Assembly: GCF_029223485.1 (NCBI RefSeq)
Contig: NZ_JARHTP010000010.1
Location: 331,590 to 395,589, forward strand
DNA from: Streptomyces coacervatus
GTDB lineage: Bacteria > Actinomycetota > Actinomycetes > Streptomycetales > Streptomycetaceae
Length of the DNA: 64,000 nt
Direction of reading: 5' to 3'
Every line of letters starts with the position of its first letter. Position 1 is the first letter of the stretch. The position numbers and the translations under genes are program-made. Below are positions 18,340 through 26,981 of the stretch, piece after piece. A model generated the notes under the pieces. That model was not told where the DNA came from. It saw nothing but the letters and a program-made list of their open reading frames with translations, and did not search any database.

Positions 18340-19837
18340 CGCCCGCCGTACCTCCGTGGCCCCCACGGAGGTACGGCGGGGCAGCGGACCGGGACGGACC
18401 CTGCCGCAGGCCGTCCCGGCCGTGGCCGCACTCACCCTGGGCCTGTGGGGGATCGACCGGCACAACAGCATGTGGCGCGACGAGTCGGTCAGCTACCAGG
18501 TGGCCCACCGGTCCCTGGGCGACCTGTGGGGCCTGCTCGGCAACATCGACGCCGTGCACGGCCTGTACTACCTGCTCATGCACGCCGTGTTCGGCCTGTG
18601 GGACGGCGGTCTCGTGGCGTTACGGCTGCCCTCCACGCTGGCGACCGCCCTGGCCGCGGCCGGCGTCGCGGCGATCGGCGCACGGCTGGCCGGACGCCGG
18701 GCCGGCACCCTCGCAGGCCTCGTCTTCGCACTGCTGCCGATGACACAGCACTACGCGCAGGAGGGCCGCTCGTACGCCCTGGTCACCGCGGCGGTCACCT
18801 GGGCCACGTATTTCCTGGTACGCGCGATGTCCGCATCCCGGGCCCGCTGGTGGACGGCGTACGCCCTCACCCTCGCCCTCGCCTGCTGGCTGCACGAGTT
18901 CGCCGTCTTCGCGCTGGTCGCCCATGGCCTGACGCTGTGCCGGCTGCGGGTGCCGCGGCAGGTGTGGCGGCGCTGGGGCGTCGCCGCGCTCAGTGCCGGG
19001 CTGAGCCTCCTGCCACTGGTGGCCGTCAGCGCGGGACAGGCGGACGAGCAGCTGACCTGGCTCACACGCCCGAGCCCGAGCCAGTGGCTGCAGTACGCGG
19101 CGATCGCGGTCACGGGCATCCTGCTCCGGCAGTTCCTCGTCCGCGGACCCGCCGCCGCACAGCGCGGCGGAGCCCGCGAACTGACCGCTCTCGCCCTCCC
19201 GTTACTGGTGGTCCCGGCCGGACTGCTGATGACGCTCTCGTACGTCAGGCCCTGGTACGTCGACCGTTACGTCCTGTACGGCATGGCGGGACTGGCGCTG
19301 CTGGTCGGCGCCGCGCTGAGCCGGGCGGTCGGGCAACGGCACCGGCTCCCTCCTGTCCTGCAGGCGCTGACGGTCTGCGTGGCGGCCACTGCCGCCGTCG
19401 CCGTCCTGCTGCCCTGGGCGCTCCTGATCCGCTCGCCCGAGAGCCGCAAGGACGACGTCGTCGCCGTCACCCACGCCGTGCAGCGCACCGCGCACCACGG
19501 CGACGGAGTCCTGTTCATGCCCGGTCGCCGCCGCGAGTGGCTCCTGTCGTATCCCCAGGTCCTCCACCGGCTCGACGACCTCGCCCTCGCCGAGTCCCCG
19601 GCGGCCTCCCGCACCCTCCAGGGCACCGAACTCCCCGCCGACGAGATCCGCCGCCGCATCCTGGCGCAGCACCGCATCATCGCCCTGAGCGATCCCGCCG
19701 GACAGCCCCTCGACCCCTTCCCCCGGGAGGAGGTCAAACGCCGGACGCTGGGGGCCTACTTCGAGGAGTGCGGGCGCACCCGCGTCCACGGCGCCCGGAT
19801 CACCGTCTACGTCCGCCGCGGCCACTGCACGCAGTAA
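18302..19837 (+). CDS. GT39-like (GT-C) membrane glycosyltransferase
   Basis: A 511-residue protein with about 10 transmembrane helices. The GT-C catalytic loop NSMWRDESVSYQVAHRS follows helix 1 and carries the Asp-Glu expected for polyprenyl-phosphate-sugar users. A C-terminal extracytoplasmic domain ends ITVYVRRGHCTQ. Start choice is uncertain: GGAGG at 18281 favours an ATC codon at 18290, while the first standard start in frame is GTG 18302. It overlaps the GT87/PAP2 gene by 38 bp and probably acts in the same cell-envelope glycan pathway. Confidence 0.8.
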   Translation: MDPLDPVRTLPADARRTSVAPTEVRRGSGPGRTLPQAVPAVAALTLGLWGIDRHNSMWRDESVSYQVAHRSLGDLWGLLGNIDAVHGLYYLLMHAVFGLWDGGLVALRLPSTLATALAAAGVAAIGARLAGRRAGTLAGLVFALLPMTQHYAQEGRSYALVTAAVTWATYFLVRAMSASRARWWTAYALTLALACWLHEFAVFALVAHGLTLCRLRVPRQVWRRWGVAALSAGLSLLPLVAVSAGQADEQLTWLTRPSPSQWLQYAAIAVTGILLRQFLVRGPAAAQRGGARELTALALPLLVVPAGLLMTLSYVRPWYVDRYVLYGMAGLALLVGAALSRAVGQRHRLPPVLQALTVCVAATAAVAVLLPWALLIRSPESRKDDVVAVTHAVQRTAHHGDGVLFMPGRRREWLLSYPQVLHRLDDLALAESPAASRTLQGTELPADEIRRRILAQHRIIALSDPAGQPLDPFPREEVKRRTLGAYFEECGRTRVHGARITVYVRRGHCTQ

Positions 19838-20068
19838 CCGCTTTCGGTTTTCCTCCGATTGCTGCGTTGTTTCGCTGTTTTGAGGTTTCGATGCAGCTCG
19901 AATGTCCCTTATGCGGCGCCCGGTTCAAGGAAATGACCTGGTGTGATTCCGGTGCCTGTGTGAGGATCCGAGCGACGGCGACGGGGGCCGTTCCTCTTGG
20001 TGTCCGTCGTGTCCCGCTGCCGGCCGTTGACCTGGCTCGGTGGCGTGCCGAAGACGAACGGGGGAACA

Positions 20069-21061
20069 GTGATTTCAATCTGCTTAGGCGCCGATGTCCT
20101 GATGACTGCGACGTTCGTTATTTCACCGCTTGCGCAAATGGGATGGCAACTCAGGCAGACCGCGGTCAGGGAACTCCAGGCGCGCCGTGACCTGCCCTTG
20201 CTCACGGCGATCCGCAGTGAGCCGGAAAACCATGTGCCGGGTTTCCTCTTCTCCCAGTCGGCCGCCCAGGATTCCCTGGAAGCCGAACTGCAAGCAGTGG
20301 CCTCGACGCCGGGCGAGGTCGTAGCGCGCCAGCTGGAAGGGTTTCCGGAATCCCGCAGAATCAGGACTTTCCTGGCGGCCGGGGAACGGTCCTTCGCCCA
20401 ACGGGCGGCATTGGAACTCGGCCGGTTCTGGTCGGAGTTCATGGCGGACCGCTGGAATTCCGTCCGCTCCCGGATCGAGGAGGACATCCGGCACCGGTCC
20501 GCCTCCCTGGCCCGGCGCGGCCTGAGCGCCACGCTCAACTCCCTGCACCCCGCCTTCTCGTACGACTCCGGGGTCCTGTCCATACGCGACGAGCGCACCT
20601 GGAGCCTGGTCGAGTCCAGACGGATCGTGCTCCATCCCTCGCCCCTGGTGACGACCTGGATGGTGCAGGACGACCCGTGGGGCGAGAGCGGCACGCATCT
20701 CGCCTACCCCGTCGGTGCGGACCTGTCGGCCGACCGCCCCGAGGAGCAGCCCCCGCTGACGGCACAGCTGGGCCAAGTCATCGGCGAGGCACGCCAGTTG
20801 CTCCTGGCCGACCTGGGCGACTCCCGCACCACCACGGAACTCGCCGAGCGGCACCACATGAGCGCGTCGACCGTGTCGTACCACCTGCTGCGGCTGCACC
20901 GCGTGGGCCTGCTGCACCGGACCCGGGAGGGCAGCCGGGTGTACTACCGGCGGACACCGGAGGCCGACCGCCTCGTGGCCCGCCGCGACCGCCGGACGGC
21001 AGGACGGGCCGGCGGCGCCGGGATGCCGCCGGCCCGAGACCGTCAACCGACCTGTGCCTGA
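20069..21061 (+). CDS. ArsR-family winged-helix transcriptional regulator with N-terminal DUF5937-like domain
   Basis: A 330-residue regulator. Residues 1-240 form the large domain found in Streptomyces 'ArsR family' regulators, with the typical opening ISICLGADVLMTATFVISPLAQ. The C-terminal winged helix is TTTELAERHHMSASTVSYHLLRLHRVGLLHRTREGSRVYYRRT. No metal-binding cysteine pair is visible, so it is not a classical metal sensor. GTG 20069 is chosen because the family begins with this strand and GGGGAA precedes it. The stop codon lies in the first unit of a 22-bp tandem repeat. Confidence 0.78.
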   Translation: MISICLGADVLMTATFVISPLAQMGWQLRQTAVRELQARRDLPLLTAIRSEPENHVPGFLFSQSAAQDSLEAELQAVASTPGEVVARQLEGFPESRRIRTFLAAGERSFAQRAALELGRFWSEFMADRWNSVRSRIEEDIRHRSASLARRGLSATLNSLHPAFSYDSGVLSIRDERTWSLVESRRIVLHPSPLVTTWMVQDDPWGESGTHLAYPVGADLSADRPEEQPPLTAQLGQVIGEARQLLLADLGDSRTTTELAERHHMSASTVSYHLLRLHRVGLLHRTREGSRVYYRRTPEADRLVARRDRRTAGRAGGAGMPPARDRQPTCA

Positions 21062-21125
21062 CCGTCGACCGGCCTGTACCTGACCGTCAACCGACCTGTA
21101 GTTGACCGTCAACCGGCCTGTACCT
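21038..21125. repeat. four 22-bp tandem repeats shared by two convergent gene ends
   Basis: Units begin at 21038, 21060, 21082 and 21104 and share gaccgtcaaccgacctgt with few changes. The stop codon of the ArsR-type gene (21059-21061) and that of the P450 gene (21109-21111) both lie in the array, because each unit offers tga on one strand and tca on the other. Confidence 0.9.
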
Positions 21126-22344
21126 GAAGGTGCTTGACGCCGTTGATCCATGCGGAGCGCAGCCGGGACGGGTCGCCGGACAGGGTGAGGTTCGGCAGGG
21201 CGTCGGCGATCGCGTTGAAGATCAGGTCGATCTCCAGGACCGCCAGGGACTTGCCCAGGCAGTAGTGCGGACCTCCGCCGCCGAAGCCGAGGTGGGGGTT
21301 GGGGTCGCGGGTGATGTCGAAGGTGTCGGGGTCGGTGAAGACGTCCGGATCGTGGTTGGCGGAGGCGTAGAAGATGCCGACCCGGTCGCCCTTCCTGATC
21401 AACTTCCCGCCCAGTTCGGTGTCTTGGGTGGCGGTGCGCTGGAAGGAGTTGACCGGGGTCGCCCAGCGCACGATCTCCTCGGCCGCCGTCTCCGGACGCT
21501 CCCGCTTGTACAGCTCCCACTGCTCGGGGTGGGTGAGGAAGGCGTGCATTCCGTGGGTGATGGCGTTGCGGGTCGTCTCATTCCCCGCCACGGCCAGCAT
21601 CAGCACGAAGAAGCCGAACTCGTCGGAGTTGAGGTTCCCTTCGTCCTCCGCCGCCACCAGCGTGGTCACGATGTCCTTCGCGGGGCACTGCTTGCGGTCG
21701 GCGGCCATGTTCATGGCGTAGGCGATGAGTTCGGTGGCCGACTCGGCGCCGACCTCCTCGGTGATCGCGTACTCCGGGTCGTCGTACGAGATCATCTTGT
21801 TGGACCAGTCGAAGATCTTGGTCCGGTCGTCCTGCGGGATGCCGATGAGCTCGGCGATGGCCTGCAGGGGCAGTTCGCAGGCGACCTCGGTGACGAAGTC
21901 GAAGGGCCCGGGGTGTGCGCGGGCCTCCTGTGCGATGGCGTGGGCGCGGTTGCGCAGGCGTTCTTCGAGGGCCCGTATGGCGCGGGGCGTGAACACGCGC
22001 TGCACGATCTGCCGTACGCGCGTGTGCTCCGGCGGGTCCATGTTCAGCAGGATCAGCCGCTGTGCGTCGATCGCATCGCGCTCGATGTGCTCGTTGAAGC
22101 GGATGATCGCCGTGTTGAGGTACGACGAGAACAGCTCCGGGTGCGTGGAGACGTACTTGACGTCGGCGTGCCGGGTCACGGCCCAGTAGCCCTCGTCCTG
22201 GAAGCCGGCGATGTTGCCCGACTGGGGCACCCAGCGGACGGGTTCGGCCCGGCGCAGCTCGGCGAACTCCGGCAGGGGCACACGCGCTTGCAGCAGATCG
22301 GGGTCGGTGAAGTCGAACCCCTCGGGGAGAGCTGGACAGGACAT
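21109..22344 (-). CDS. cytochrome P450, CYP125 (steroid C26/27-monooxygenase) family
   Basis: A 411-residue P450. It shows I-helix LAVAGNETTRNAITHGM, the K-helix ExxR in ETAAEEIVRWATPV, and the heme loop FGGGGPHYCLGKSLA with the axial cysteine at residue 362. The opening CPALPEGFDFTDPDLL and many blocks (ACELPLQAIAELIG, DEFGFFVLMLAVAGNETTRN) closely follow mycobacterial CYP125, which oxidises the terminal side-chain carbon of cholest-4-en-3-one. It is divergent from a FadA5-like thiolase. Two KstR-like boxes lie in the shared promoter region. The 3Fe-4S ferredoxin at 40117 is a candidate redox partner. Confidence 0.88.
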   Translation of the reverse strand: MSCPALPEGFDFTDPDLLQARVPLPEFAELRRAEPVRWVPQSGNIAGFQDEGYWAVTRHADVKYVSTHPELFSSYLNTAIIRFNEHIERDAIDAQRLILLNMDPPEHTRVRQIVQRVFTPRAIRALEERLRNRAHAIAQEARAHPGPFDFVTEVACELPLQAIAELIGIPQDDRTKIFDWSNKMISYDDPEYAITEEVGAESATELIAYAMNMAADRKQCPAKDIVTTLVAAEDEGNLNSDEFGFFVLMLAVAGNETTRNAITHGMHAFLTHPEQWELYKRERPETAAEEIVRWATPVNSFQRTATQDTELGGKLIRKGDRVGIFYASANHDPDVFTDPDTFDITRDPNPHLGFGGGGPHYCLGKSLAVLEIDLIFNAIADALPNLTLSGDPSRLRSAWINGVKHLQVQAG

Positions 22345-22393
22345 GGGCTACTCCAGCTGACGATCCATCAGAAATCAGGGCTGCCGTGAAGGT

Positions 22394-22407
22394 AGTAACG
22401 GGTTCTA
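22394..22407. promoter_or_regulatory. KstR-like operator (13/14) on the P450 side
   Basis: agtaacgggttcta matches TnnAACnnGTTnnA except for the first base. It lies 50 bp upstream of the CYP125-like start codon. Confidence 0.6.
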
Positions 22408-22491
22408 CAAGGTGCAAGGGGCGCGACAAGCCCAATTGCATGCAAGCCTCTTGCGGTTATGGACGCAGTGTCAGCAGACTGCTGGCAGAAC

Positions 22492-22505
22492 TAGAACACG
22501 TACTA
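22492..22505. promoter_or_regulatory. KstR-like operator (13/14) on the thiolase side
   Basis: tagaacacgtacta matches TnnAACnnGTTnnA with one change (GTA for GTT). It is embedded in a longer perfect inverted repeat with gaactag / ctagttc arms (22488-22509), 68 bp upstream of the FadA5-like start. Confidence 0.72.
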
Positions 22506-22572
22506 GTTCAGCGTGGCGGGGTCGGCCGGGACGCCCCCGCGCCGCGCGGGTACCGGAGGAGAGGATCCCCCC

Positions 22573-23742
22573 ATGGCCGCGGAACCCGTGATCGTCGAAG
22601 CCGTCCGCACCCCCATCGGCAGGCGCGGCGGACTGCTCGCCAACCTGCACCCCGCCTATCTCCTGGGCGAGACCTACCGTGAACTCCTCGGCCGCACCGG
22701 CATCCCCGCCGACGCGGTCGAACAGATCGTCGGCGGCACGGTGACGCACGCCGGCGAACAGTCCATGAACCCCGCGCGCACGGCCTGGCTGACCATGGGC
22801 CTGCCCTACGAGACGGCGGCGACGACGGTCGACTGCCAGTGCGGTTCCTCGCAGCAGGCCTCGCACATGGTGGCCAACATGGTCGCCGCGGGCGTGATCG
22901 ATGTCGGTATCTCGTGCGGTGTCGAGGCGATGTCGCGGGTGCCGCTGGGGTCCGGGTCCAAGCACGGGCCCGGGAAGCCGTTCCCCGACGAGTGGAACGT
23001 GGACCTGCCGAACCAGTTCGAGGCGGCGGAACGGATCGCGCGTCATCGGGGGCTGACGCGGGAGAACGTCGACTCGCTCGGGCTCATCTCGCAGGAACGG
23101 GCGGCGGTGGCGTGGAGTGAGGAGCGCTTCAAGCGCGAGACGTTCGCGGTCCAGGTCCCGACCACGGAGCAGGAACAGCGCGCCGGACAGGGCATGTGGC
23201 GGCTCGTCGACCGCGACGAGGGTCTGCGCGACACGACGATGGAGGCCCTCGCGGGCCTGAAGCCGGTCATGCCCACAGCCATCCACACGGCGGGCAACTC
23301 CTCGCAGATCAGCGACGGTTCGGCGGCCATCATGTGGGCGTCGAAGCGGATGGCACGCGCGCTGAAGCTGAAGCCGCGGGCGCGGATCGTGGCCCAGGCG
23401 CTGGTGGGCGCCGACCCGCACTTCCATCTGGATGGGCCGATCGACGCGACGCGGGCCGTGCTGGGCAAGGCCGGGATGTCGCTCAAGGACATCGACGTCG
23501 TCGAGATCAACGAGGCATTCGCATCAGTGGTGTTGAGCTGGGCGCAGGTCTTCGAGCAGGACCTGGAGAAGGTGAACGTGAACGGCGGCGCGATCGCTCT
23601 CGGACACCCGGTGGGGGCGACGGGGGCCCGGCTCATCACGACCGCGCTTCACGAACTGGAGCGGACGGACAAGGAGTTCGCGCTCATCACCATGTGCGCG
23701 GGGGGTGGGCTGGCCACCGGGACGATCATTCAGCGGCTGTAG
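22573..23742 (+). CDS. steroid 3-ketoacyl-CoA thiolase, FadA5-like
   Basis: A 389-residue thiolase. The nucleophilic cysteine is C90 in TTVDCQCGSSQQ, with HTAGNSSQISDG, NEAFASVVLSWA, ALGHPVGATG and CAGGGLATG as the remaining active-site loops. The DCQCGS context and the DLPNQFEAAERIA block match FadA5, which releases acetyl-CoA or propionyl-CoA during cholesterol side-chain beta-oxidation. It is divergent from the CYP125-like gene, with a KstR-like palindrome between them. Confidence 0.88.
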   Translation: MAAEPVIVEAVRTPIGRRGGLLANLHPAYLLGETYRELLGRTGIPADAVEQIVGGTVTHAGEQSMNPARTAWLTMGLPYETAATTVDCQCGSSQQASHMVANMVAAGVIDVGISCGVEAMSRVPLGSGSKHGPGKPFPDEWNVDLPNQFEAAERIARHRGLTRENVDSLGLISQERAAVAWSEERFKRETFAVQVPTTEQEQRAGQGMWRLVDRDEGLRDTTMEALAGLKPVMPTAIHTAGNSSQISDGSAAIMWASKRMARALKLKPRARIVAQALVGADPHFHLDGPIDATRAVLGKAGMSLKDIDVVEINEAFASVVLSWAQVFEQDLEKVNVNGGAIALGHPVGATGARLITTALHELERTDKEFALITMCAGGGLATGTIIQRL

Positions 23743-23806
23743 GCAGCTGTACGTAGCTGTAGGTAAATGCTTGCGGGGGATTGACGCGAACTGGTCAACT
23801 TACCCA

Positions 23807-24046
23807 ATGCTGATCAATGTAATCCTCCGCGTCCTGCCCTTCTATCTCCGCGAGCCGATCATCATCACCATCTGCCTGTTCTTCTCCGGCCTCGCCCTCT
23901 ACTACTTCGTGCAGGTAGGGGGCTGGGGCCGGGGCGGCTTCGGGCTGCTGTTCCTGGCGATCGCGATCCTGCGCGGCTACTTCTTCCGCAAGGAATGGAG
24001 AGCCCACCGGGCGGCGAAGGCAGGGGGTGTCACACCTGCGGCGTAG
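23807..24046 (+). CDS. small membrane protein of unknown function
   Basis: A 79-residue protein with two predicted transmembrane helices (IIITICLFFSGLALYYFVQV and GFGLLFLAIAILRGYFF) and a basic C-terminal tail. The ATG at 23807 opens directly before the amphipathic start LINVILRVLPFYLRE. The end overlaps the opposing DUF397 gene by 17 bp. No family recognised. Confidence 0.55.
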   Translation: MLINVILRVLPFYLREPIIITICLFFSGLALYYFVQVGGWGRGGFGLLFLAIAILRGYFFRKEWRAHRAAKAGGVTPAA

Positions 24047-24227
24047 TACCGCTCCAGGAGACGAAACGGCGGAACGCGTCGGGCCGGAAGGAGAGGACCG
24101 GTCCGGCGGGGGTTTTTGAATCGCGGATGGCGATGGTGGTGCAGGGGGATTCGGCGACTTCGACGCACGAGCCGCCCTGGTCGCCGCTGTAGCTGGACTT
24201 ACGCCACTGAGTCGCCTTGTTCTCCAT
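24030..24227 (-). CDS. DUF397 domain protein
   Basis: A 65-residue protein with the DUF397 pattern WRKSSYSGDQGGSCVEVAE...IAIRDSKTPAGPVLSF...AFRRFV. These small acidic proteins accompany XRE-DUF5753 regulators in streptomycetes and are thought to act as partner or antitoxin-like proteins. Its start lies inside the end of the upstream regulator gene (overlap 24199-24227), so the two are co-translated. Confidence 0.88.
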   Translation of the reverse strand: MENKATQWRKSSYSGDQGGSCVEVAESPCTTIAIRDSKTPAGPVLSFRPDAFRRFVSWSGTTPQV

Positions 24228-25035
24228 AGCGTTCCTCCATCACTCGCCGGATCAGCTCCGCCGAGTCCTTGAGGGAGAGCGCGGCGGCTCGGAGATGATC
24301 GTAACGGAGCGAACAGTCCTTGATGGTGTCCGGGTTCGCGGTTGGATGCCCGCTTCCGTAACCCTCGGTATAGACAATGGTTGGGTCGCTGGCGAAGCGG
24401 AAGAGGTCGAACGAGCCCTGCATGCCCGCGTGTGCTCCGGACGAGAAGGGCAGGATCTGGATGTTGATCCGGGGGTTGTCCTCGAAGGCCAACAGGTGGG
24501 CCAGTTGGCTCCGCATGATCTCCGGCCCGCCGATCTGCTGGCAGAGGGCGGCCTCGCTGATGACAGCCCAGAAGACCGGCGGCTCCTCCTTCTCGAAGAT
24601 GCGCTGACGCGCAAGGCGCACCTCGGTGCGGTCATCGAGGTTGGCCCGGTCCAGCACACCGAGCACGGCACGCGCGTACGCCTTCGTCTGCAGAAGGCCG
24701 TGGATCAGGTGGGTATGGAAGGTGCAGATCTCGATCGCCTTGGCTTCCAGCTCGGCCACCTGCCTGAACCAGCCCGGCAGTTGGCTGCGCATCACAAGCT
24801 CGACGAGCCGCGTCAACGCCCCGCCCGTCCCCAGCGCCACGTCCGCCCGCTGGCTGAAGTCCAGCGTCGGCAGTTTTCTGGCCGTCTCGATCTGGCCGAT
24901 CATCGAGCCCGTGTAGTTGACGATGTCGCCGAGTTGACGCTGCGTCAGGCCCGCGGCCTCGCGGTAGCGGCGCAACTCGTAGCCGTAGTAATCAAGCGGC
25001 GAGGCGCCCGGGTCGAGGGTGTGGGTCTGGGTCAC
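24199..25035 (-). CDS. XRE helix-turn-helix regulator with DUF5753 domain (WhiJ-like)
   Basis: A 278-residue regulator. The N-terminal HTH is AAGLTQRQLGDIVNYTGSMIGQIETARKLP (about residues 27-56). A DUF5753 domain follows (FHTHLIHGLLQTKAYARAVL, ISEAALCQQIGG, IQILPFSSGAHAGMQGSF). This is the WhiJ-like class that controls development and antibiotic production in Streptomyces. The gene pairs downstream with DUF397 and is divergent from an ATP-binding protein gene, the usual trio. Confidence 0.88.
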   Translation of the reverse strand: MTQTHTLDPGASPLDYYGYELRRYREAAGLTQRQLGDIVNYTGSMIGQIETARKLPTLDFSQRADVALGTGGALTRLVELVMRSQLPGWFRQVAELEAKAIEICTFHTHLIHGLLQTKAYARAVLGVLDRANLDDRTEVRLARQRIFEKEEPPVFWAVISEAALCQQIGGPEIMRSQLAHLLAFEDNPRINIQILPFSSGAHAGMQGSFDLFRFASDPTIVYTEGYGSGHPTANPDTIKDCSLRYDHLRAAALSLKDSAELIRRVMEERYGEQGDSVA

Positions 25036-25133
25036 TTGTACGGCCCCCTTGAGTGCAACGGCAGCGGCCGACTGCGGGACTGGTTGTATCTGCTCCGTAG
25101 CCGAGGGTAGTTGGGGCAGGTCAAGCTCGTCCT

Positions 25134-25526
25134 GTGAACCAATACATTCCCCCCACGTACCGCATGAGCCTCACCGTGGGCGCGCATTCGGCCCGGCACA
25201 TCCGCCGTATCGTCCGTTCGCTGCTCGACGAGTGGCAGTTGGCGGAGCTGACCGATGCCGTGGAGCTCGGTGTGACCGAGCTGGTCGCCAATGTCGTACG
25301 ACATGTTCCGGACCGGCGGTGTGTGCTGCTGGTGTTGCGGTCGGCGGCCGGGGTCAGGGTGGAGGTGGCGGACGGGTGTCCTCAACTGCCGTCGATTCCG
25401 GCGGAGTTGGAGCCGGAGGCGGAGGGTGGGCGGGGGCTGGTGCTGCTCGATGCCGTGGTCGACAAATGGGGCGTGGGTCCGGCGGTCGGCGGCGGCAAGA
25501 CGGTGTGGTTCGAGTGTGTGACGTGA
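25134..25526 (+). CDS. HATPase_c anti-sigma-type ATP-binding protein
   Basis: A 130-residue single GHKL domain: ELGVTELVANVVRHV is the N box, VEVADGCPQLP a G1-like box, and GGRGLVLLDAVVDKWG the G2 box. Such RsbW/AbaA-like proteins bind ATP and act as kinases or antagonists of sigma factors or regulators. Divergent from the WhiJ-like regulator. Start uncertain: GTG 25134 or ATG 25164. Confidence 0.84.
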   Translation: MNQYIPPTYRMSLTVGAHSARHIRRIVRSLLDEWQLAELTDAVELGVTELVANVVRHVPDRRCVLLVLRSAAGVRVEVADGCPQLPSIPAELEPEAEGGRGLVLLDAVVDKWGVGPAVGGGKTVWFECVT

Positions 25527-25676
25527 GGGAATCGGTACGGACGTCGCGGGCCGCCGGATCGAGGAGGCTGCGACTCGCCGACCGATGAGTTCCACCTGCC
25601 GCTGCCGTCTCCTTCGGTGACAGTGAGAAGTACGCGGAGTGACCGCAGTGACTGCAGTGACAGTGAGGAGCGGGCG

Positions 25677-26129
25677 ATGGATGCCATTGCACGGCAGGAG
25701 ACGCTGAAGCGGTTGGAGGTCCTGGTCGGCGAGTGGGAGGTCGAGGCCGAGCTGCCCGGTCAGCCGCCGATGACCGGACGCAGTGTGTTCGAGTGGACCT
25801 TGGACGGGCAGTTCCTGGTGCAGCGGACGCAGGCGCCGAACCCCGTCCCGGACAGCATGGCGATCGTCGTGGTCGACTCGGAGACGGGCTGTACGTACCA
25901 CTACTACGACGCCCGGGGCGTCGTACGGGTGTATGCGATGAGCTTCACCGACGGGGTCTGGCGGCTGCTGCGCGAGGTGGCCGACTTCTCACCGCTGGAC
26001 TTCCGGCAGCGGTTCACCGGACAGCTGAGCGAGGACGGCGACACCATCCGCGGCGTCTGGGAGAAGGCGAGCGGCGACACGGCCGAGTGGGAGCCGGACT
26101 TTCCCCTCACTTATCGCAGGAGCCGCTGA
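25677..26129 (+). CDS. DUF1579-like small protein
   Basis: A 150-residue protein opening LKRLEVLVGEWEVEAELPG, with VFEWTLDGQFLVQRTQ and a series of beta strands ending FPLTYRRSR. This resembles lipocalin-like DUF1579 or heme-binding beta-barrel proteins with unknown ligand. The ATG at 25677 has GAGGAG 6 bp upstream. The upstream 150 bp hold repeated agtgac words but no further gene. Confidence 0.6.
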   Translation: MDAIARQETLKRLEVLVGEWEVEAELPGQPPMTGRSVFEWTLDGQFLVQRTQAPNPVPDSMAIVVVDSETGCTYHYYDARGVVRVYAMSFTDGVWRLLREVADFSPLDFRQRFTGQLSEDGDTIRGVWEKASGDTAEWEPDFPLTYRRSR

Positions 26130-26160
26130 TCGTGAATCAGCGGTGACCGGACTCGGGGTA

Positions 26161-26174
26161 TACAAATATCTGTA
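26161..26174. promoter_or_regulatory. near-palindrome overlapping the -10 region of the toxin-antitoxin locus
   Basis: tacaaatatctgta, with taca/tgta ends, immediately precedes and overlaps a TATAGT -10-like box at 26173-26178. The GTG at 26186 lies about 8 bp after it, which fits a leaderless or near-leaderless transcript and autoregulation by the antitoxin. Confidence 0.5.
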
Positions 26175-26185
26175 TAGTTCGAGGT

Positions 26186-26545
26186 GTGGGTGAACTGTGG
26201 CAGATCGAGATTGAACCGGAGGTCCGGCAGTGGCTGGAGCTCCTCTCGGACCAGCAGTAGCGCGCTGCCGACATGCTCGCCGCTCAGCCCACGACTCTCG
26301 GTGAGTCGTACTCGCGTCATCTGGGCGGCAAGCTCCGTGAACTGCGTTTCACCATGGACGGGAACGCGGTCCGCATCACCTACTGGCTTGGTCCTGAGCG
26401 GCGCATCGTCTTCCTGACAGTGTTCCGCAAGACGAGGCAGCGAGAGGGCGCCGAGGTCGAGCGTGCGCACCAAGCGCAGAAAGTGTGCGAAGCGGAACAT
26501 GGCCTCGCCGAGCACAGCTACGACCGGACGGAGGAGAGTTCGTGA
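26186..26545 (+). pseudogene. HigB/RelE-type toxin frame interrupted by an amber stop
   Basis: The frame from GTG 26186 reads GELWQIEIEPEVRQWLELLSDQQ, then TAG at 26258-26260, then continues in the same frame ... LGESYSRHLGGKLRELRF...RITYWLGPERRIVFLTVFRKTR to the stop at 26545. Together this is a complete phage-derived Gp49/HigB-like toxin (about 118 residues) with one internal stop. Translation could restart at ATG 26273, which would give an 90-residue protein lacking the first strand and helix. The antitoxin gene overlaps its end by 4 bp. Most simply a disabled toxin with an intact antitoxin. Confidence 0.75.
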
Positions 26546-26916
26546 ACCACTCGCAGTGGAAGACGCGTCGGACCCGGAAGCTCCTGGGCGAACGGGTCGA
26601 GGATTCGCCGGCCTACGTGGAGGCGGGCTATGCCTTCGCTCTCGGGCAGGCTGTCTACGACCGGCGTACGGCGCTCGGGCTGTCGCAGAGTGAGCTGGCG
26701 CGGCGTGCGGATATGACCCAGCCGCAGATCTCCAACATCGAGGGAGGGGACTCCGTACCTACTCTGCCGCTGCTCACTCGGCTTGCGAAGGCGCTGGACG
26801 CGTCACTGACCATCGACCTGGACGGTGACAGTTCGACCTTCGTTTTCACCGCGCACGACGGTCACGGGTCGGAGTCGGACGGGGTGTCGCGGGGCGGCGA
26901 CCCTTCGGCGGCATGA
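26542..26916 (+). CDS. XRE-family antitoxin (HigA-like)
   Basis: A 124-residue protein with the HTH ALGLSQSELARRADMTQPQISNIEGGDSVPTLPLLTRLAKAL (about residues 46-88). GTG 26542 overlaps the toxin stop as GTGA and has GAGGAG upstream. The order toxin-antitoxin is the HigBA arrangement. The protein presumably binds the 26161 palindrome. Confidence 0.85.
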   Translation: MNHSQWKTRRTRKLLGERVEDSPAYVEAGYAFALGQAVYDRRTALGLSQSELARRADMTQPQISNIEGGDSVPTLPLLTRLAKALDASLTIDLDGDSSTFVFTAHDGHGSESDGVSRGGDPSAA

Positions 26917-26917
26917 C

Positions 26918-26953
26918 GACGGCGGCGCCCCGGGGATTCGGGGCGCCGCCGTC
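26918..26953. terminator. bidirectional terminator hairpin
   Basis: Perfect 14-bp arms (gacggcggcgcccc at 26918-26931 and its complement at 26940-26953) around an 8-base loop. It sits between the ends of the convergent antitoxin and transglycosylase genes. Confidence 0.8.
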
Positions 26954-26981
26954 ATTGCGAGGGGCTTGGGTGAGGCGTGGC

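Noticed and set aside
19891..20190. A 99-codon plus-strand frame with several cysteines (CPLCGARF near its start) between the GT39-like and ArsR-type genes
   Set aside because: It contains a TTA codon and AT-rich stretches, overlaps the regulator gene by about 120 bp, has no ribosome site, and matches no family known to me.
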